A DNA stretch of 64,000 nucleotides, from contig NZ_CALUYL010000001.1 of the NCBI RefSeq assembly GCF_944324995.1, forward strand, positions 186,001-250,000, read 5' to 3'. The position numbers and the translations under genes were made by a program. Below, piece by piece: positions 7,196-15,380 of the stretch (the stretch's first letter is position 1; every line of letters starts with the position of its first letter). This DNA comes from an uncultured Mailhella sp. GTDB taxonomy: Bacteria; Desulfobacterota; Desulfovibrionia; Desulfovibrionales; Desulfovibrionaceae. The notes under the pieces are model-generated. The model saw only the letters and a program-made list of their open reading frames with translations, had not been told where the DNA came from and made no database searches.

Positions 7196-9130
7196 ATGAA
7201 ATGTCTTGAACCTGCGCGTCTCGGCAACGTGGAACTGCGCAACCGCATCATCTATCCCCCCATGGTGACCAGCTTCGCGTCCGAGGAAGGATTCGTCACC
7301 GACCGCCTCATCGCCTATGCGGCCGAAAGAGCCCGCGGCGGAGTGGGACTCTACACGCTGGAAGCCACCTACGTCACGCCTCAGGGCAAGGGCTTCGGCC
7401 GCGGCGTGGGCATTGACGACGACAACAAGATTCCCGGCCTCAGGCGTCTCACCGACGCCGTACACGCCCAGGGCGGCAAAATTTCCGTTCAAATTCATCA
7501 CGCGGGCCGCGAAACCTGGAGCGCCATCAGCGGACTGCCCGTGGTGGCCCCTTCCGACTGCCCCGTCGCCTATTCGGAAGAACCCGTTCACGTGCTGACG
7601 AAGGAAGAAATCGCCGTCATCGTCGGACAGTTCGGCGCAGCCGCCCGGCGCGCCAGAGAGGCCGGGTTCGACGCCGTGGAAATTCACGGCGCTCACGGCT
7701 ATCTGCTCACGCAGTTTCTCTCGCCCTACACCAACAAGCGACAGGACGAATACGGCGGTTCGCTGGAAAACCGCGCAAGACTCAGTCTTGAAGTCATACG
7801 GGCCGTGCGCGCGGCCGTGGGCAGAGATTTCACCGTGACCTTCCGCATGAGCGTGGAAGAAAGCCTGCCCGGCGGTCTGCCGCTGCAGGACGGCGCAGCG
7901 GCAGCGGCGCTCTTTGCCGCCACGGGCGACATCGACGCCATCCACATCGTGTCCGGCAACTACGCCACGCATCATACCGTCATTCCTCCGGCGAGCGAGG
8001 GCTACATCATCAACAGAGCGCGCGCCATTGCCGTGCGTCAGGCCGTGGGGCCGGACTTTCCCCTCATTCTTGCCGGGCGCATCAAGACCGTGTTTCAGGC
8101 CGAAGAAATCATTCAGAGCGGCATTGCCGACTTCGTGGCCATGGGACGCGCCCTCATTGCCGATCCCGAACTGCCCAGGCTGTGCGCCGAAGGCAAGTTC
8201 AACGCCGTGCGCAACTGCCTCGGCTGCAACGACGGCTGCGCCATGCGCACCGGCGTGGGCCTCGACACGCTCTGCGCCGTGAACCCCTTCATGGGCTTCG
8301 AGGGCGAATTCCGTTCGGACGAAAAAGCAAAAACGTCTCTTCGCGTGCTCATTGTCGGCGGCGGCCCCGCCGGCATGGAGGCCGCATGGTACGCCGCCCG
8401 CCGCGGACACCGCGTCACCCTGTGCGAAAAGCGCTTCCGCCTGGGCGGACAGTTCTTCCTCGCCTCACTGCCGCCGTTCAAGACCGATCTGGCCATCTAC
8501 CTGTTCAACATGTTCCATCGACTGGAAAACGTCGGCGTCGAGATTCGCCTGAACTGCCCCGTGGACGCAGACTTCATCCGCAGCTTCAACGCCGACAGAG
8601 TCATCGTCGCCACCGGCAGCCTTCCCCTCTCCATTCCCTTCAGGGGACTGGAAAACGTGCCGCATCTTTCCGCCGATGAAGTGCTCGACGGTCATCTCGA
8701 CGACACCGGAGCCCGGGTGGCCGTCATCGGCGGCGGGCTCGTGGGCGCGGAAACGGCCGAATACATCGCCCGCACGGGACGCAGCGTCAGCATCGTGGAA
8801 ATGGCGGACGACATTGCGCAGGGCATTCACCCCGTCATGCAGGACTTCATGAAAAAACGTCTGGCAGCGCTCAACGTTTCCGTGTTTACCGGGCACAAGG
8901 TGCAGGCCTTTGAAGGCAACAGCATTTCCGCCTCCCGCGCGGACGGGTCAACGGTCGATCTCGGTCCGTTCGACACCGTGGTCATCGCCCTCGGCTCCAG
9001 AGCCGACAAAAAGCTCTGCGACGAACTCGACGCCGCTGGCATCCCCTACTCCGCCGCGGGCGACTGCGTGAAGGCAGGCAGAGTGCTTGCGGCCGTAAGT
9101 TCCGCCATGCACGTTGTGCATGATCTCTAG
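7196..9130 (+). CDS. OYE-type enoate/2,4-dienoyl-CoA reductase-like flavoenzyme (FMN, 4Fe-4S, FAD)
   Basis: 644 residues in the order of the 2,4-dienoyl-CoA reductase/enoate reductase family: an FMN TIM barrel (~1-335), a cysteine cluster CLGCNDGC...C for [4Fe-4S] (~340-363), then FAD and NAD(P)H Rossmann parts (VLIVGGGPAGMEA ~384, VAVIGGGLVGAETAEY ~508). The barrel has HGAHGYLLTQFLSP with the catalytic tyrosine (~169) and a histidine pair (YATHH, ~259-260), so the active site looks intact. Such enzymes reduce activated C=C bonds with NAD(P)H through FAD, Fe-S and FMN. The ATG follows GGAGAGA. It is in tandem with a paralogue. Substrate probably an unsaturated acid imported by the TRAP-TAXI system. 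Confidence 0.9.
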   Translation: MKCLEPARLGNVELRNRIIYPPMVTSFASEEGFVTDRLIAYAAERARGGVGLYTLEATYVTPQGKGFGRGVGIDDDNKIPGLRRLTDAVHAQGGKISVQIHHAGRETWSAISGLPVVAPSDCPVAYSEEPVHVLTKEEIAVIVGQFGAAARRAREAGFDAVEIHGAHGYLLTQFLSPYTNKRQDEYGGSLENRARLSLEVIRAVRAAVGRDFTVTFRMSVEESLPGGLPLQDGAAAAALFAATGDIDAIHIVSGNYATHHTVIPPASEGYIINRARAIAVRQAVGPDFPLILAGRIKTVFQAEEIIQSGIADFVAMGRALIADPELPRLCAEGKFNAVRNCLGCNDGCAMRTGVGLDTLCAVNPFMGFEGEFRSDEKAKTSLRVLIVGGGPAGMEAAWYAARRGHRVTLCEKRFRLGGQFFLASLPPFKTDLAIYLFNMFHRLENVGVEIRLNCPVDADFIRSFNADRVIVATGSLPLSIPFRGLENVPHLSADEVLDGHLDDTGARVAVIGGGLVGAETAEYIARTGRSVSIVEMADDIAQGIHPVMQDFMKKRLAALNVSVFTGHKVQAFEGNSISASRADGSTVDLGPFDTVVIALGSRADKKLCDELDAAGIPYSAAGDCVKAGRVLAAVSSAMHVVHDL

Positions 9131-9162
9131 GCCTTTATTTTGGATTTTTCCGAGGAATATTC

Positions 9163-11094
9163 ATGAATTCTCCCATATTTTCCCCCATTCGCATCAATAC
9201 GCTCGAACTTCCCAACCGCATCGTTCTGCCGGCCATGGTCACCAACTATGCCGCCCGAAACGGCGAAGTGACCGACCGCCTCATCCGCTATCATGTGGAG
9301 CGGGCGGCCGGGGGCTGCGGACTCAACATTCTGGAAGCCACCTGCGTAGAGCGCAGCGGTCTGAGCTTTGCCCGCGGAGTTCTTATCGACAGCGACGCCA
9401 TGATTCCCGGCCTGAAACGTCTCACCGACGCTGTTCACGCCGTCGGCGGACACATGGCCGTGCAGCTGCAGCACGGCGGCAGATGCGCGCTGCCCATGTT
9501 TTCCGGTCAGCAGCGACTCCTGGTCTCACAGATTCCGGGCGTCACCAGCGACGAAGAATCCCGCGAACTCACGGAAGAAGACATTCTGCACATCATTCAG
9601 GCCTACGCCGACGCCGCCGACAGGGCCAGAAAAGCGGGCTTTGACGCCGTGGAGCTGCACGGAGCGCACGGCTATCTCATTCTGCAGTTTCTCTCGCCCC
9701 GCACCAACCGCCGTCAGGACGCCTGGGGCGGCACGCCGGAAAAACGTCTGCGTTTTGCACTGGAAGTGCTCAAAGCCGTGCGCAAGCGTGTGGGCGATGA
9801 CTTTCCGATTCTGTTCCGCCTCTCCGTGGACGAGCTCATCGACGGCGGTCTTACCCTCGACATGGCCTGCTCCGCAGCCGCTGCGCTCGCCGACGCCGGC
9901 ATAGACGCCGTCAACGTCACCGTTGCCTGCCCGGAAACGAATCAGTTCGTCACGGCTCCGGCCTGCATTCCCATGGGCTGGAATGCCGACCGCGCCGCCG
10001 CAGTGAAAAAGGCGGTGGGCGGACGCATTCCCGTCATCGTCGTGGGCCGAGTTCACGATCGCGCCACGGCGGAAAATATTCTCAACTCAGGCAAGGCCGA
10101 CATGCTTGCCGTAGGCAGAGGCCAGATTGCCGATCCTGCCTTCGCCGCCAAGCTGAAGTCCGGCGACGACGACGCCATCACGCCCTGCATGTCCTGCAAC
10201 GACGGCTGCATAGGCTTCACCTCCCGCGGAGAATGCGTGACCTGCGCGGTCAATCCCCGGGCCGGGCATGAAATTCTCTGGCCGAAGATTCCTGCGACAG
10301 TGAGCAAAAAGGTGCTTGTTGTCGGTGCGGGGCCTGCGGGCATGACCGCGGCCGTCACGGCGGCGGAGCGCGGACACCGCGTCACGCTGGCGGAGAAGGC
10401 CGACCGCCTCGGCGGCCTGCTCAACATTGCCATGCTTCCGCCCCACAAGGAAATGTACGGCAAGCTCATCCGCAGCCTGGAGCACCGGCTGAACTCCCTG
10501 CACGTGGACATACGACTTTCCTGCGACGTCTCGCCGGCCTTCATCCGCCAGACGAATCCGGATGTCATCATTGCGGCCACGGGTTCCGTGCCCGTGGTGC
10601 CCGGCTTCTGCCGCTGCGCGGGCTCGCTGGTGACCGCGCAGCAGATTCTGCAGGGCAATGTGCAGGCCGGACATTCCGTCATCATTCTCGGCGGCGGACT
10701 CGTCGGCTGCGAAACGGCGGAATTTCTGGCGGAAAAAGGACACAACGTCACCATTCTGGAACTGCGCGACTCCCTGGCGCCTGATCTCGAAACCCGAGCG
10801 CGCAGACTGCTGCTGCCCCGTCTGAAGGAACTCGGCGTGAACGCGCTTCTGCAGACGGAAATCGTGAATATCGACGGCGAAGGCCGAATCACCGTTCGCG
10901 ACCGCTTCCGCTGCGAACGACAGCTTCCGTTCTTCGACAGCACCGTGCTCGCCCTCGGCTACCGCTCGGATCAGAGCAGTCATCCCATGCTGGAAGCCAG
11001 CGGCGTTCCGGTGATCTACGTTGGCGACAGCGTCCGCGCAGGCAAGGTCATCACCGCAGTGCGCGACGGCTTCGAGGCGGCGTACCGGCTCTGA
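9163..11094 (+). CDS. Second OYE-type FMN/4Fe-4S/FAD reductase
   Basis: 643 residues with the same three-part layout as its upstream neighbour: an FMN barrel, the cluster CMSCNDGC...C (~343-365), and Rossmann motifs VLVVGAGPAGMTAA and VIILGGGLVGCETAEF. The catalytic tyrosine is kept (HGAHGYLILQFLSP, ~171). The segment that carries the barrel histidines in the neighbour reads VACPETNQFVTAPA with no histidine, so substrate activation probably differs. The ATG follows GAGGAA, 32 bp after the previous stop. The pair may act on successive double bonds or on related substrates. Confidence 0.9.
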   Translation: MNSPIFSPIRINTLELPNRIVLPAMVTNYAARNGEVTDRLIRYHVERAAGGCGLNILEATCVERSGLSFARGVLIDSDAMIPGLKRLTDAVHAVGGHMAVQLQHGGRCALPMFSGQQRLLVSQIPGVTSDEESRELTEEDILHIIQAYADAADRARKAGFDAVELHGAHGYLILQFLSPRTNRRQDAWGGTPEKRLRFALEVLKAVRKRVGDDFPILFRLSVDELIDGGLTLDMACSAAAALADAGIDAVNVTVACPETNQFVTAPACIPMGWNADRAAAVKKAVGGRIPVIVVGRVHDRATAENILNSGKADMLAVGRGQIADPAFAAKLKSGDDDAITPCMSCNDGCIGFTSRGECVTCAVNPRAGHEILWPKIPATVSKKVLVVGAGPAGMTAAVTAAERGHRVTLAEKADRLGGLLNIAMLPPHKEMYGKLIRSLEHRLNSLHVDIRLSCDVSPAFIRQTNPDVIIAATGSVPVVPGFCRCAGSLVTAQQILQGNVQAGHSVIILGGGLVGCETAEFLAEKGHNVTILELRDSLAPDLETRARRLLLPRLKELGVNALLQTEIVNIDGEGRITVRDRFRCERQLPFFDSTVLALGYRSDQSSHPMLEASGVPVIYVGDSVRAGKVITAVRDGFEAAYRL

Positions 11095-11113
11095 TCTTCA
11101 AAAACAACATTCC

Positions 11114-11150
11114 GGCCGCTTCGCTCCAAGCCTCCTCGACCGAAGCGGCC
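11114..11150 (+). repeat. Intercistronic hairpin (10 bp stem)
   Basis: GGCCGCTTCG and CGAAGCGGCC form a perfect GC-rich stem between the second OYE-type gene and the EthD-like gene. No T-run follows. Confidence 0.55.
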
Positions 11151-11173
11151 GCTCCTCGACCAACGGAGTCATT

Positions 11174-11878
11174 ATGCCGCTGTACAACTATCCCTGCTAT
11201 GAGGGCAAGCTGATCATTCTTCTGGGGCAATGCAAAACCACTCCTTTGAAAGAATGGTATCTCAAGAAACATGCCAGAGCTCTCGCCGAGCGCCCCGACA
11301 TACTGGAATACCGCGCCAATATTCTTTCGGAACAAACGCTGAGCTGCTTGACGAAAGACACCAACGGCGAAGATCCCTACGGCGTGCAGGCCGTGGACGA
11401 AATCAAGGGGCCGGACTGGAGTGCAGTACGTGAGCTCTACGACGACACCCACATCATTGGAGCCTATCAGGTCACAGAATACATGATCCGGGAACTGTAC
11501 ACCAACAGAGCCACCGGCATACGCAGCCCGGAAATCAAACGCATCGCCCTTCTCACAAAACCCGCGGACAGAACACATGCACAGGCCATGGAATACTGGC
11601 TGGACAAACATCCCAGCTTTTGCTTCAGACATCACAGCGGCATGGCTTCTTACTCGCAGAACCACATAGACAAACTTCTTACGAAAGACTCAATTCCGCT
11701 GGACGGTTTTCCCATTCTCACTTACTGGAATGAAGACGCTCTGCGCTTTGGGCACTTCAGCATGAAGGATTCCAAGGAACTGATGGTCGAAGACTGCCGT
11801 CACTTCCGCTCCACATCCTTTGTCATCACAGTGGACGAATACATCATGAAGCGGCCGCTGTGCTGGCGGGATGCCTGA
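11174..11878 (+). CDS. EthD-like tandem dimeric alpha-beta barrel protein
   Basis: 234 residues without signal or membrane segments. Two similar halves can be seen, each starting with a beta strand followed by an EthD-like W/Y...H element: WYLKKHA near residue 34 and YWLDKHP near 140. This suggests two fused EthD/ferredoxin-like units making an internal dimer. EthD-type proteins often accompany degradation operons with auxiliary or isomerase-like roles. The ATG at 11174 follows ACGGAG. It closes locus A, and a strong terminator follows. Family assignment rests on pattern only, and the function is unknown. Confidence 0.55.
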   Translation: MPLYNYPCYEGKLIILLGQCKTTPLKEWYLKKHARALAERPDILEYRANILSEQTLSCLTKDTNGEDPYGVQAVDEIKGPDWSAVRELYDDTHIIGAYQVTEYMIRELYTNRATGIRSPEIKRIALLTKPADRTHAQAMEYWLDKHPSFCFRHHSGMASYSQNHIDKLLTKDSIPLDGFPILTYWNEDALRFGHFSMKDSKELMVEDCRHFRSTSFVITVDEYIMKRPLCWRDA

Positions 11879-11895
11879 ACCCGCAATCCCCTGAC

Positions 11896-11933
11896 GCCCC
11901 GTTGTTTCCGCAAGGACGGCAACGGGGCTTTTT
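11896..11933 (+). terminator. Rho-independent terminator of locus A
   Basis: GCCCCGTTG and CAACGGGGC form a 9-bp stem followed by TTTTT, 18 bp after the EthD-like gene. Confidence 0.85.
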
Positions 11934-11956
11934 CCTGCTCCTTGCGCCGAGGCCCC

Positions 11957-12838
11957 TCAATTCGCAGTCACAGGAGCTTCGGATGCCGCGAGCCGCCGTT
12001 CCTTTTCCGCAGCGCACTCATCGCCAACCCGCACGACGTATTCGGCAATGTACTCCTCGCCGGTTTCTCCGAGCACGTAATTCATCTGGTCAAACGCGTA
12101 CACGGGGCCGAGCGCACGCTCTCCCCGGGCCGAAAGTTCCGCCGTCATGCGGACGAACGCCTCCTTGTGACTCTGCATGTCGCCGCGATGGAACAGGCAG
12201 GCGTACCTGCCCGGCTCCATGCGTCCGGCGCGTTCCCGTCCCACGTCGCGCCACGCGGCGGTAAACATGCTCTCAATGCGGAACTCGCCCCTGCACGCGC
12301 AGTCCTCGGGGATGATGACACCGAGCGGCGGATCAATGCTGTTTCCTTCCATCAGGCTGCGCATCAGGCACTCGGAATAGCATTCCGCGCTCGATTCCCG
12401 AACGGCGATCTTCTCGGAATCCACAGGATACACGCGTATCTCAAGCGCCTCTCTCCGCTCGAAAAAAAGCCGGTCGTACGTCGCGCTCCGGGCCTTCTCC
12501 CCCATGTGCGCCAAGCCCCTGAGCATGGCAAGCCGATGCGCCATGCGTTCCTGTTCCCGCTCCAGCACGGCTATGCGCTCCGTCACAAGGCCGAGATATC
12601 CCTCATCCCCGCAACGTTCGCGACACTTCCTTATTTCCTCCAGCGTGCTGCCCGTTTCCTTGAGAAGAGAAATCAGATCAAAATCGAAAAACTGCTTCAT
12701 GCTGTATCGTCGATAGCCGTTTTCCGAAACATACGCCGGGCTGAGAAGTCCCTTTCTGTCGTAATGAAGCAGCGTGTCCTTGGTGGTATGGCATACGCGG
12801 GCAAATTCCCCGATCTTCAAAAAACTTTTTCTTCCCAC
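11957..12838 (-). CDS. MerR-family regulator with GyrI-like effector-binding domain
   Basis: 293 residues. The N-terminal MerR helix-turn-helix reads FLKIGEFARVCHTTKDTL with HYDRKGLLSP, followed by a coiled-coil helix (~75-110) and a C-terminal ~160-residue domain resembling the GyrI-like/BmrR small-molecule-binding fold. I place the start at the GTG at 12838, which follows AAGGAG; the frame is open further upstream into the divergent MFS gene. It faces an MFS exporter gene across ~100 bp, so it probably controls that exporter in response to a hydrophobic ligand. Confidence 0.85.
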   Translation of the reverse strand: MGRKSFLKIGEFARVCHTTKDTLLHYDRKGLLSPAYVSENGYRRYSMKQFFDFDLISLLKETGSTLEEIRKCRERCGDEGYLGLVTERIAVLEREQERMAHRLAMLRGLAHMGEKARSATYDRLFFERREALEIRVYPVDSEKIAVRESSAECYSECLMRSLMEGNSIDPPLGVIIPEDCACRGEFRIESMFTAAWRDVGRERAGRMEPGRYACLFHRGDMQSHKEAFVRMTAELSARGERALGPVYAFDQMNYVLGETGEEYIAEYVVRVGDECAAEKERRLAASEAPVTAN

Positions 12839-12848
12839 GCCTTTCTCC

Positions 12849-12879
12849 TTGACCCTTGTGTTACCCAGTAGTTTACGCT
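12849..12879 (+). promoter_or_regulatory. Candidate MerR-type promoter with 19-bp spacer
   Basis: TTGACC (12849) and TACGCT (ending 12879) are separated by 19 bp, the long spacer typical of MerR-controlled promoters. A degenerate dyad lies between them. It reads toward the MFS gene. Confidence 0.45.
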
Positions 12880-12941
12880 GACGAACGACCGAAGAAAAGA
12901 CGCCGACTCGCGTTGTCTCGGAAAAAATCAAGGATCTTGGC

Positions 12942-14105
12942 ATGAAACGGACTGAGTTTTCCATCACCCGCGCGGCCTGCGCGTACTTCTTTCTCTGCCC
13001 CGGACTCGCCTATGGCGTGTTCACTTCCCGCCTGCCCGCGCTGAAAATGCAGACCGGCGCCGACGAATCCCAGATAGGTCTTCTGCTGCTCTGCGTCGGC
13101 ATGTCCAGCCTCGTCGCTCTGTTCTGCAGCAGCCGCCTCATCGCCCTCTGGGGAAGCCGGAATCTTCTCAAATACGGTTCCATGACGCTTGCGGCCGCCA
13201 CGGCGCTGAGCTGTCTGGCCCAAACGCCGCTCCAGCTCGGCGCAGGCTGTCTGATCGTCGGCGCAAGCATGGGCCTCGTGGACGTGTCCATGAACACTCA
13301 GGGCATACGCACGGAACATCGCTATCGCACCTCGTGCATGTCCTTCATGCACGCCGCCTACAGCTTCGGCGGCGTTACCGGTTCCATCGCCGGGGCCGTG
13401 TTCGCCGGTCTCGGCCTGAATCCGTTCATCAACGCCGCCTGCGTGCTCGGCCTCTACGCCTGCTTTCTCGGAAAGGCTTCCTCACATCTGCTGAACGATC
13501 TGCCCGTTTCCCGACAGGACGGCAAGGACGACGTCCGCTCGCTGCCGCTCTTCGTGCTTCTTTGCGGCGTTCTCTCCATGCTCTCCTACGCCTCGGAAGG
13601 CTCCGTAGCCGAATGGGGCAGCCTGCTGCTCTTCACCGTCAAGGGCGCAGACGAACACACCTCCGCCCTCGTGTTCGCGGCCTTTTCCGTCACCACCGTG
13701 TTCTGCCGCCTTTTCGGCGATCGACTGCGGCACGTGCTGAGCGACTTCGTTCTTCTGTTCGGCGGCTCGCTGCTGGCGCTTGCCGGCATGCTGCTGGCGC
13801 TTTTCTCGCCGCTGCCCGCCGTATGTCTTGCCGGGTACGCGCTCATGGGAGCCGGACTTTCCCCCATCGTGCCCACGCTCTTCAGCCGCGCGGGAAGCTG
13901 CCCGGGCATAAGCGCAGGCAGAGCAAGCGCCATTGTCTCCATTCTCTCCTACAGCGGCCTGCTGTTCTTCCCGCCCATGCTCGGATTCATCGCGCATGAA
14001 CAAGGATTGCAGAACTCCCTGCTCGTCATTGTGGCCGCATGCGTCATTCTGGCGCTGGGATCCTTCCTCTTCCGGGAAAAAAGAACACGCGCTCCCAGGG
14101 CCTAG
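12942..14105 (+). CDS. MFS transporter, YbjJ-like
   Basis: 387 residues with about 12 hydrophobic segments and MFS character, including DVSMNTQG, the loop motif seen in the YbjJ/fucose-permease-like branch. Located in the inner membrane. The ATG follows AAGGA. Divergent from the MerR gene, with the candidate long-spacer promoter between them, so export of a compound sensed by that regulator is likely. The substrate is not predictable. Confidence 0.85.
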   Translation: MKRTEFSITRAACAYFFLCPGLAYGVFTSRLPALKMQTGADESQIGLLLLCVGMSSLVALFCSSRLIALWGSRNLLKYGSMTLAAATALSCLAQTPLQLGAGCLIVGASMGLVDVSMNTQGIRTEHRYRTSCMSFMHAAYSFGGVTGSIAGAVFAGLGLNPFINAACVLGLYACFLGKASSHLLNDLPVSRQDGKDDVRSLPLFVLLCGVLSMLSYASEGSVAEWGSLLLFTVKGADEHTSALVFAAFSVTTVFCRLFGDRLRHVLSDFVLLFGGSLLALAGMLLALFSPLPAVCLAGYALMGAGLSPIVPTLFSRAGSCPGISAGRASAIVSILSYSGLLFFPPMLGFIAHEQGLQNSLLVIVAACVILALGSFLFREKRTRAPRA

Positions 14106-14151
14106 CCGCCGAAAAGAGGCGCATGCCCGATTCCGCCCCTTCGGCTCGACG

Positions 14152-14178
14152 AAAAACGCCGGGAATGTTCCCGGCGTT
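14152..14178. terminator. Bidirectional terminator between MFS and rhodanese genes
   Basis: AACGCCGGGAA and TTCCCGGCGTT form an 11-bp stem with a 2-nt centre and AAAA on the left. It serves two convergent genes; the T-run on the plus side is weak. Confidence 0.65.
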
Positions 14179-14195
14179 CGTTCATCATGCAGCCA

Positions 14196-14714
14196 TCATT
14201 TTTTGTTCCACGGCATGCGCGCCAGCAGCAGTCCGAGTCCGCAGAAGCCCGTGACTCCGGCAAACACCAGCCCCGCGCCCACAAAGGCGGAAAGCCAGTA
14301 CATGGGATGCCACACGTAGCTTCCCAGTATGCCCAGAAGCACCAGAGCTCCGGCTCCAATCTGAATCTGCCGGAACAGCGGGAACGGCGCCTTTTCGTGC
14401 TGCACGGGCAGCCCTTCCTTCTGCCACCCGGAAAGGCCGCCTTCCATCTGCCAGGCCTCGGCGTCGCCGGCAAGACTGCGCAGCAGGTCGGAAGCCTTGT
14501 CCGTGCGATTGCCGGAACGGCAGAAGAAAATGACGGGCTTGTCCGGGGCGTCGGCGTCCTTGAGCGGATAAATCTTCGCAATGGACAGCGGCACGAGACG
14601 GGCTCCGGGAATAAAGTTTTCCGCATATTCCGCCGTTTCCCGGATATCAACAAGACGGGCTTCCCCGTTCTTCAACATTTCAAACGCCCTGCGGGGCGAA
14701 ATGGTAGGCAGCAT
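14196..14714 (-). CDS. Rhodanese-domain membrane protein, YgaP-like
   Basis: 172 residues. A rhodanese domain (~1-105) carries the active-site loop FFCRSGNR with Cys65. It is followed by two hydrophobic helices resembling DUF2892 (GALVLLGILGSYVWHP and AGLVFAGVTGFCGLGLLLA). This matches YgaP, a membrane-anchored sulfurtransferase. The ATG at 14714 follows CAGGAG; a TTG two codons upstream is in frame but badly placed. It stands alone, convergent with the MFS gene. Confidence 0.85.
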   Translation of the reverse strand: MLPTISPRRAFEMLKNGEARLVDIRETAEYAENFIPGARLVPLSIAKIYPLKDADAPDKPVIFFCRSGNRTDKASDLLRSLAGDAEAWQMEGGLSGWQKEGLPVQHEKAPFPLFRQIQIGAGALVLLGILGSYVWHPMYWLSAFVGAGLVFAGVTGFCGLGLLLARMPWNKK

Positions 14715-15050
14715 AAGCAACTCCTGTTTTTGCGGTCAGGGTGTCAGAAAAAGGCGCCGCGCGCAAGGGGGAGAGAAATATTTGCTCCGATGCTTCCTCT
14801 TTGCGGCAAAAGGCGAACGCATTCCGTTTGCCGGACGCGTCCGAACGACCTCTGGACAGTCCTGCATCAAAGTGTTCCCGCCCCTCTTCCTGAAACATTC
14901 TGCACTGCCTCGGCAAATTTCCATGTCCCGGCATAATGATGTGCTCCGCCATGCTCCTCTCCGAAACATGAAGATCCACGCCGAACAAAAACGATGTTGT
15001 TTCCAACATCGCGCTGCATGTCGATACATTACTGATTCACCGGCACATTA

Positions 15051-15077
15051 TTGACATTCGTCCGCAAATCATACTAG
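15051..15077 (+). promoter_or_regulatory. Candidate sigma-70 promoter of the riboswitch transcript
   Basis: A perfect -35 TTGACA lies at 15051-15056, with a poor -10 (TACTAG at 15072) after a short 15-bp spacer. It is placed about 80 bp before the aptamer. Confidence 0.4.
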
Positions 15078-15155
15078 ATTTTTCCTGCTTTCCACAGGAA
15101 AGCACATGATCCCGTTGAAACTGCCTGAACGCCGCAAGGCCGACTAGCAGCGGAG

Positions 15156-15232
15156 GGAGCTCTGGAGAATCCCGTTTGGGTGCCGAAGGTGCAAGGCGAA
15201 AGCCGAAACTCTCAGGCCAAAGGACAGAGCTT
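15156..15232 (+). ncRNA. Glycine riboswitch, single aptamer
   Basis: The conserved glycine-aptamer core is present: CTCTGGAGAAT, then GGTGCCGAAGGTGCAA, then GAAACTCTCAGGCCAAAGGA and CAGAG closing P1 with GAGCTCT. Only one full aptamer is seen. A following helix (GCTTAGG 15229-15235 with CCTAAGC 15269-15275) may be the ghost-aptamer element known from singlet glycine riboswitches. It controls the AGCS symporter downstream through a terminator. Confidence 0.93.
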
Positions 15233-15284
15233 AGGATCTTGCCGCTCGACCATACCTGCCGCTTCATCCCTAAGCGTTTCTCTG

Positions 15285-15314
15285 GAGCAAATCTCATGGA
15301 TTTGCTCTTTTTTT
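15285..15314 (+). terminator. Riboswitch expression-platform terminator
   Basis: GAGCAAATC, a 5-nt loop, GATTTGCTC and seven T form a strong intrinsic terminator between the glycine aptamer and the AGCS gene. Glycine binding presumably decides whether it forms. Confidence 0.9.
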
Positions 15315-15380
15315 GTACCCTGAAACAGAGGGCATGACGGGTTGCGGACAACGTTCCTCATGCGCTCGAAGGAATGGTTT

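Larger units (their letters stand above)
14715..15380. other. Intergenic region with glycine riboswitch leader
   Basis: This 666-bp gap has no convincing protein gene. The left half (to ~15040) shows nothing recognisable beyond the rhodanese-gene upstream region. The right half holds a promoter, the glycine aptamer and a terminator, listed separately. Confidence 0.7.
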
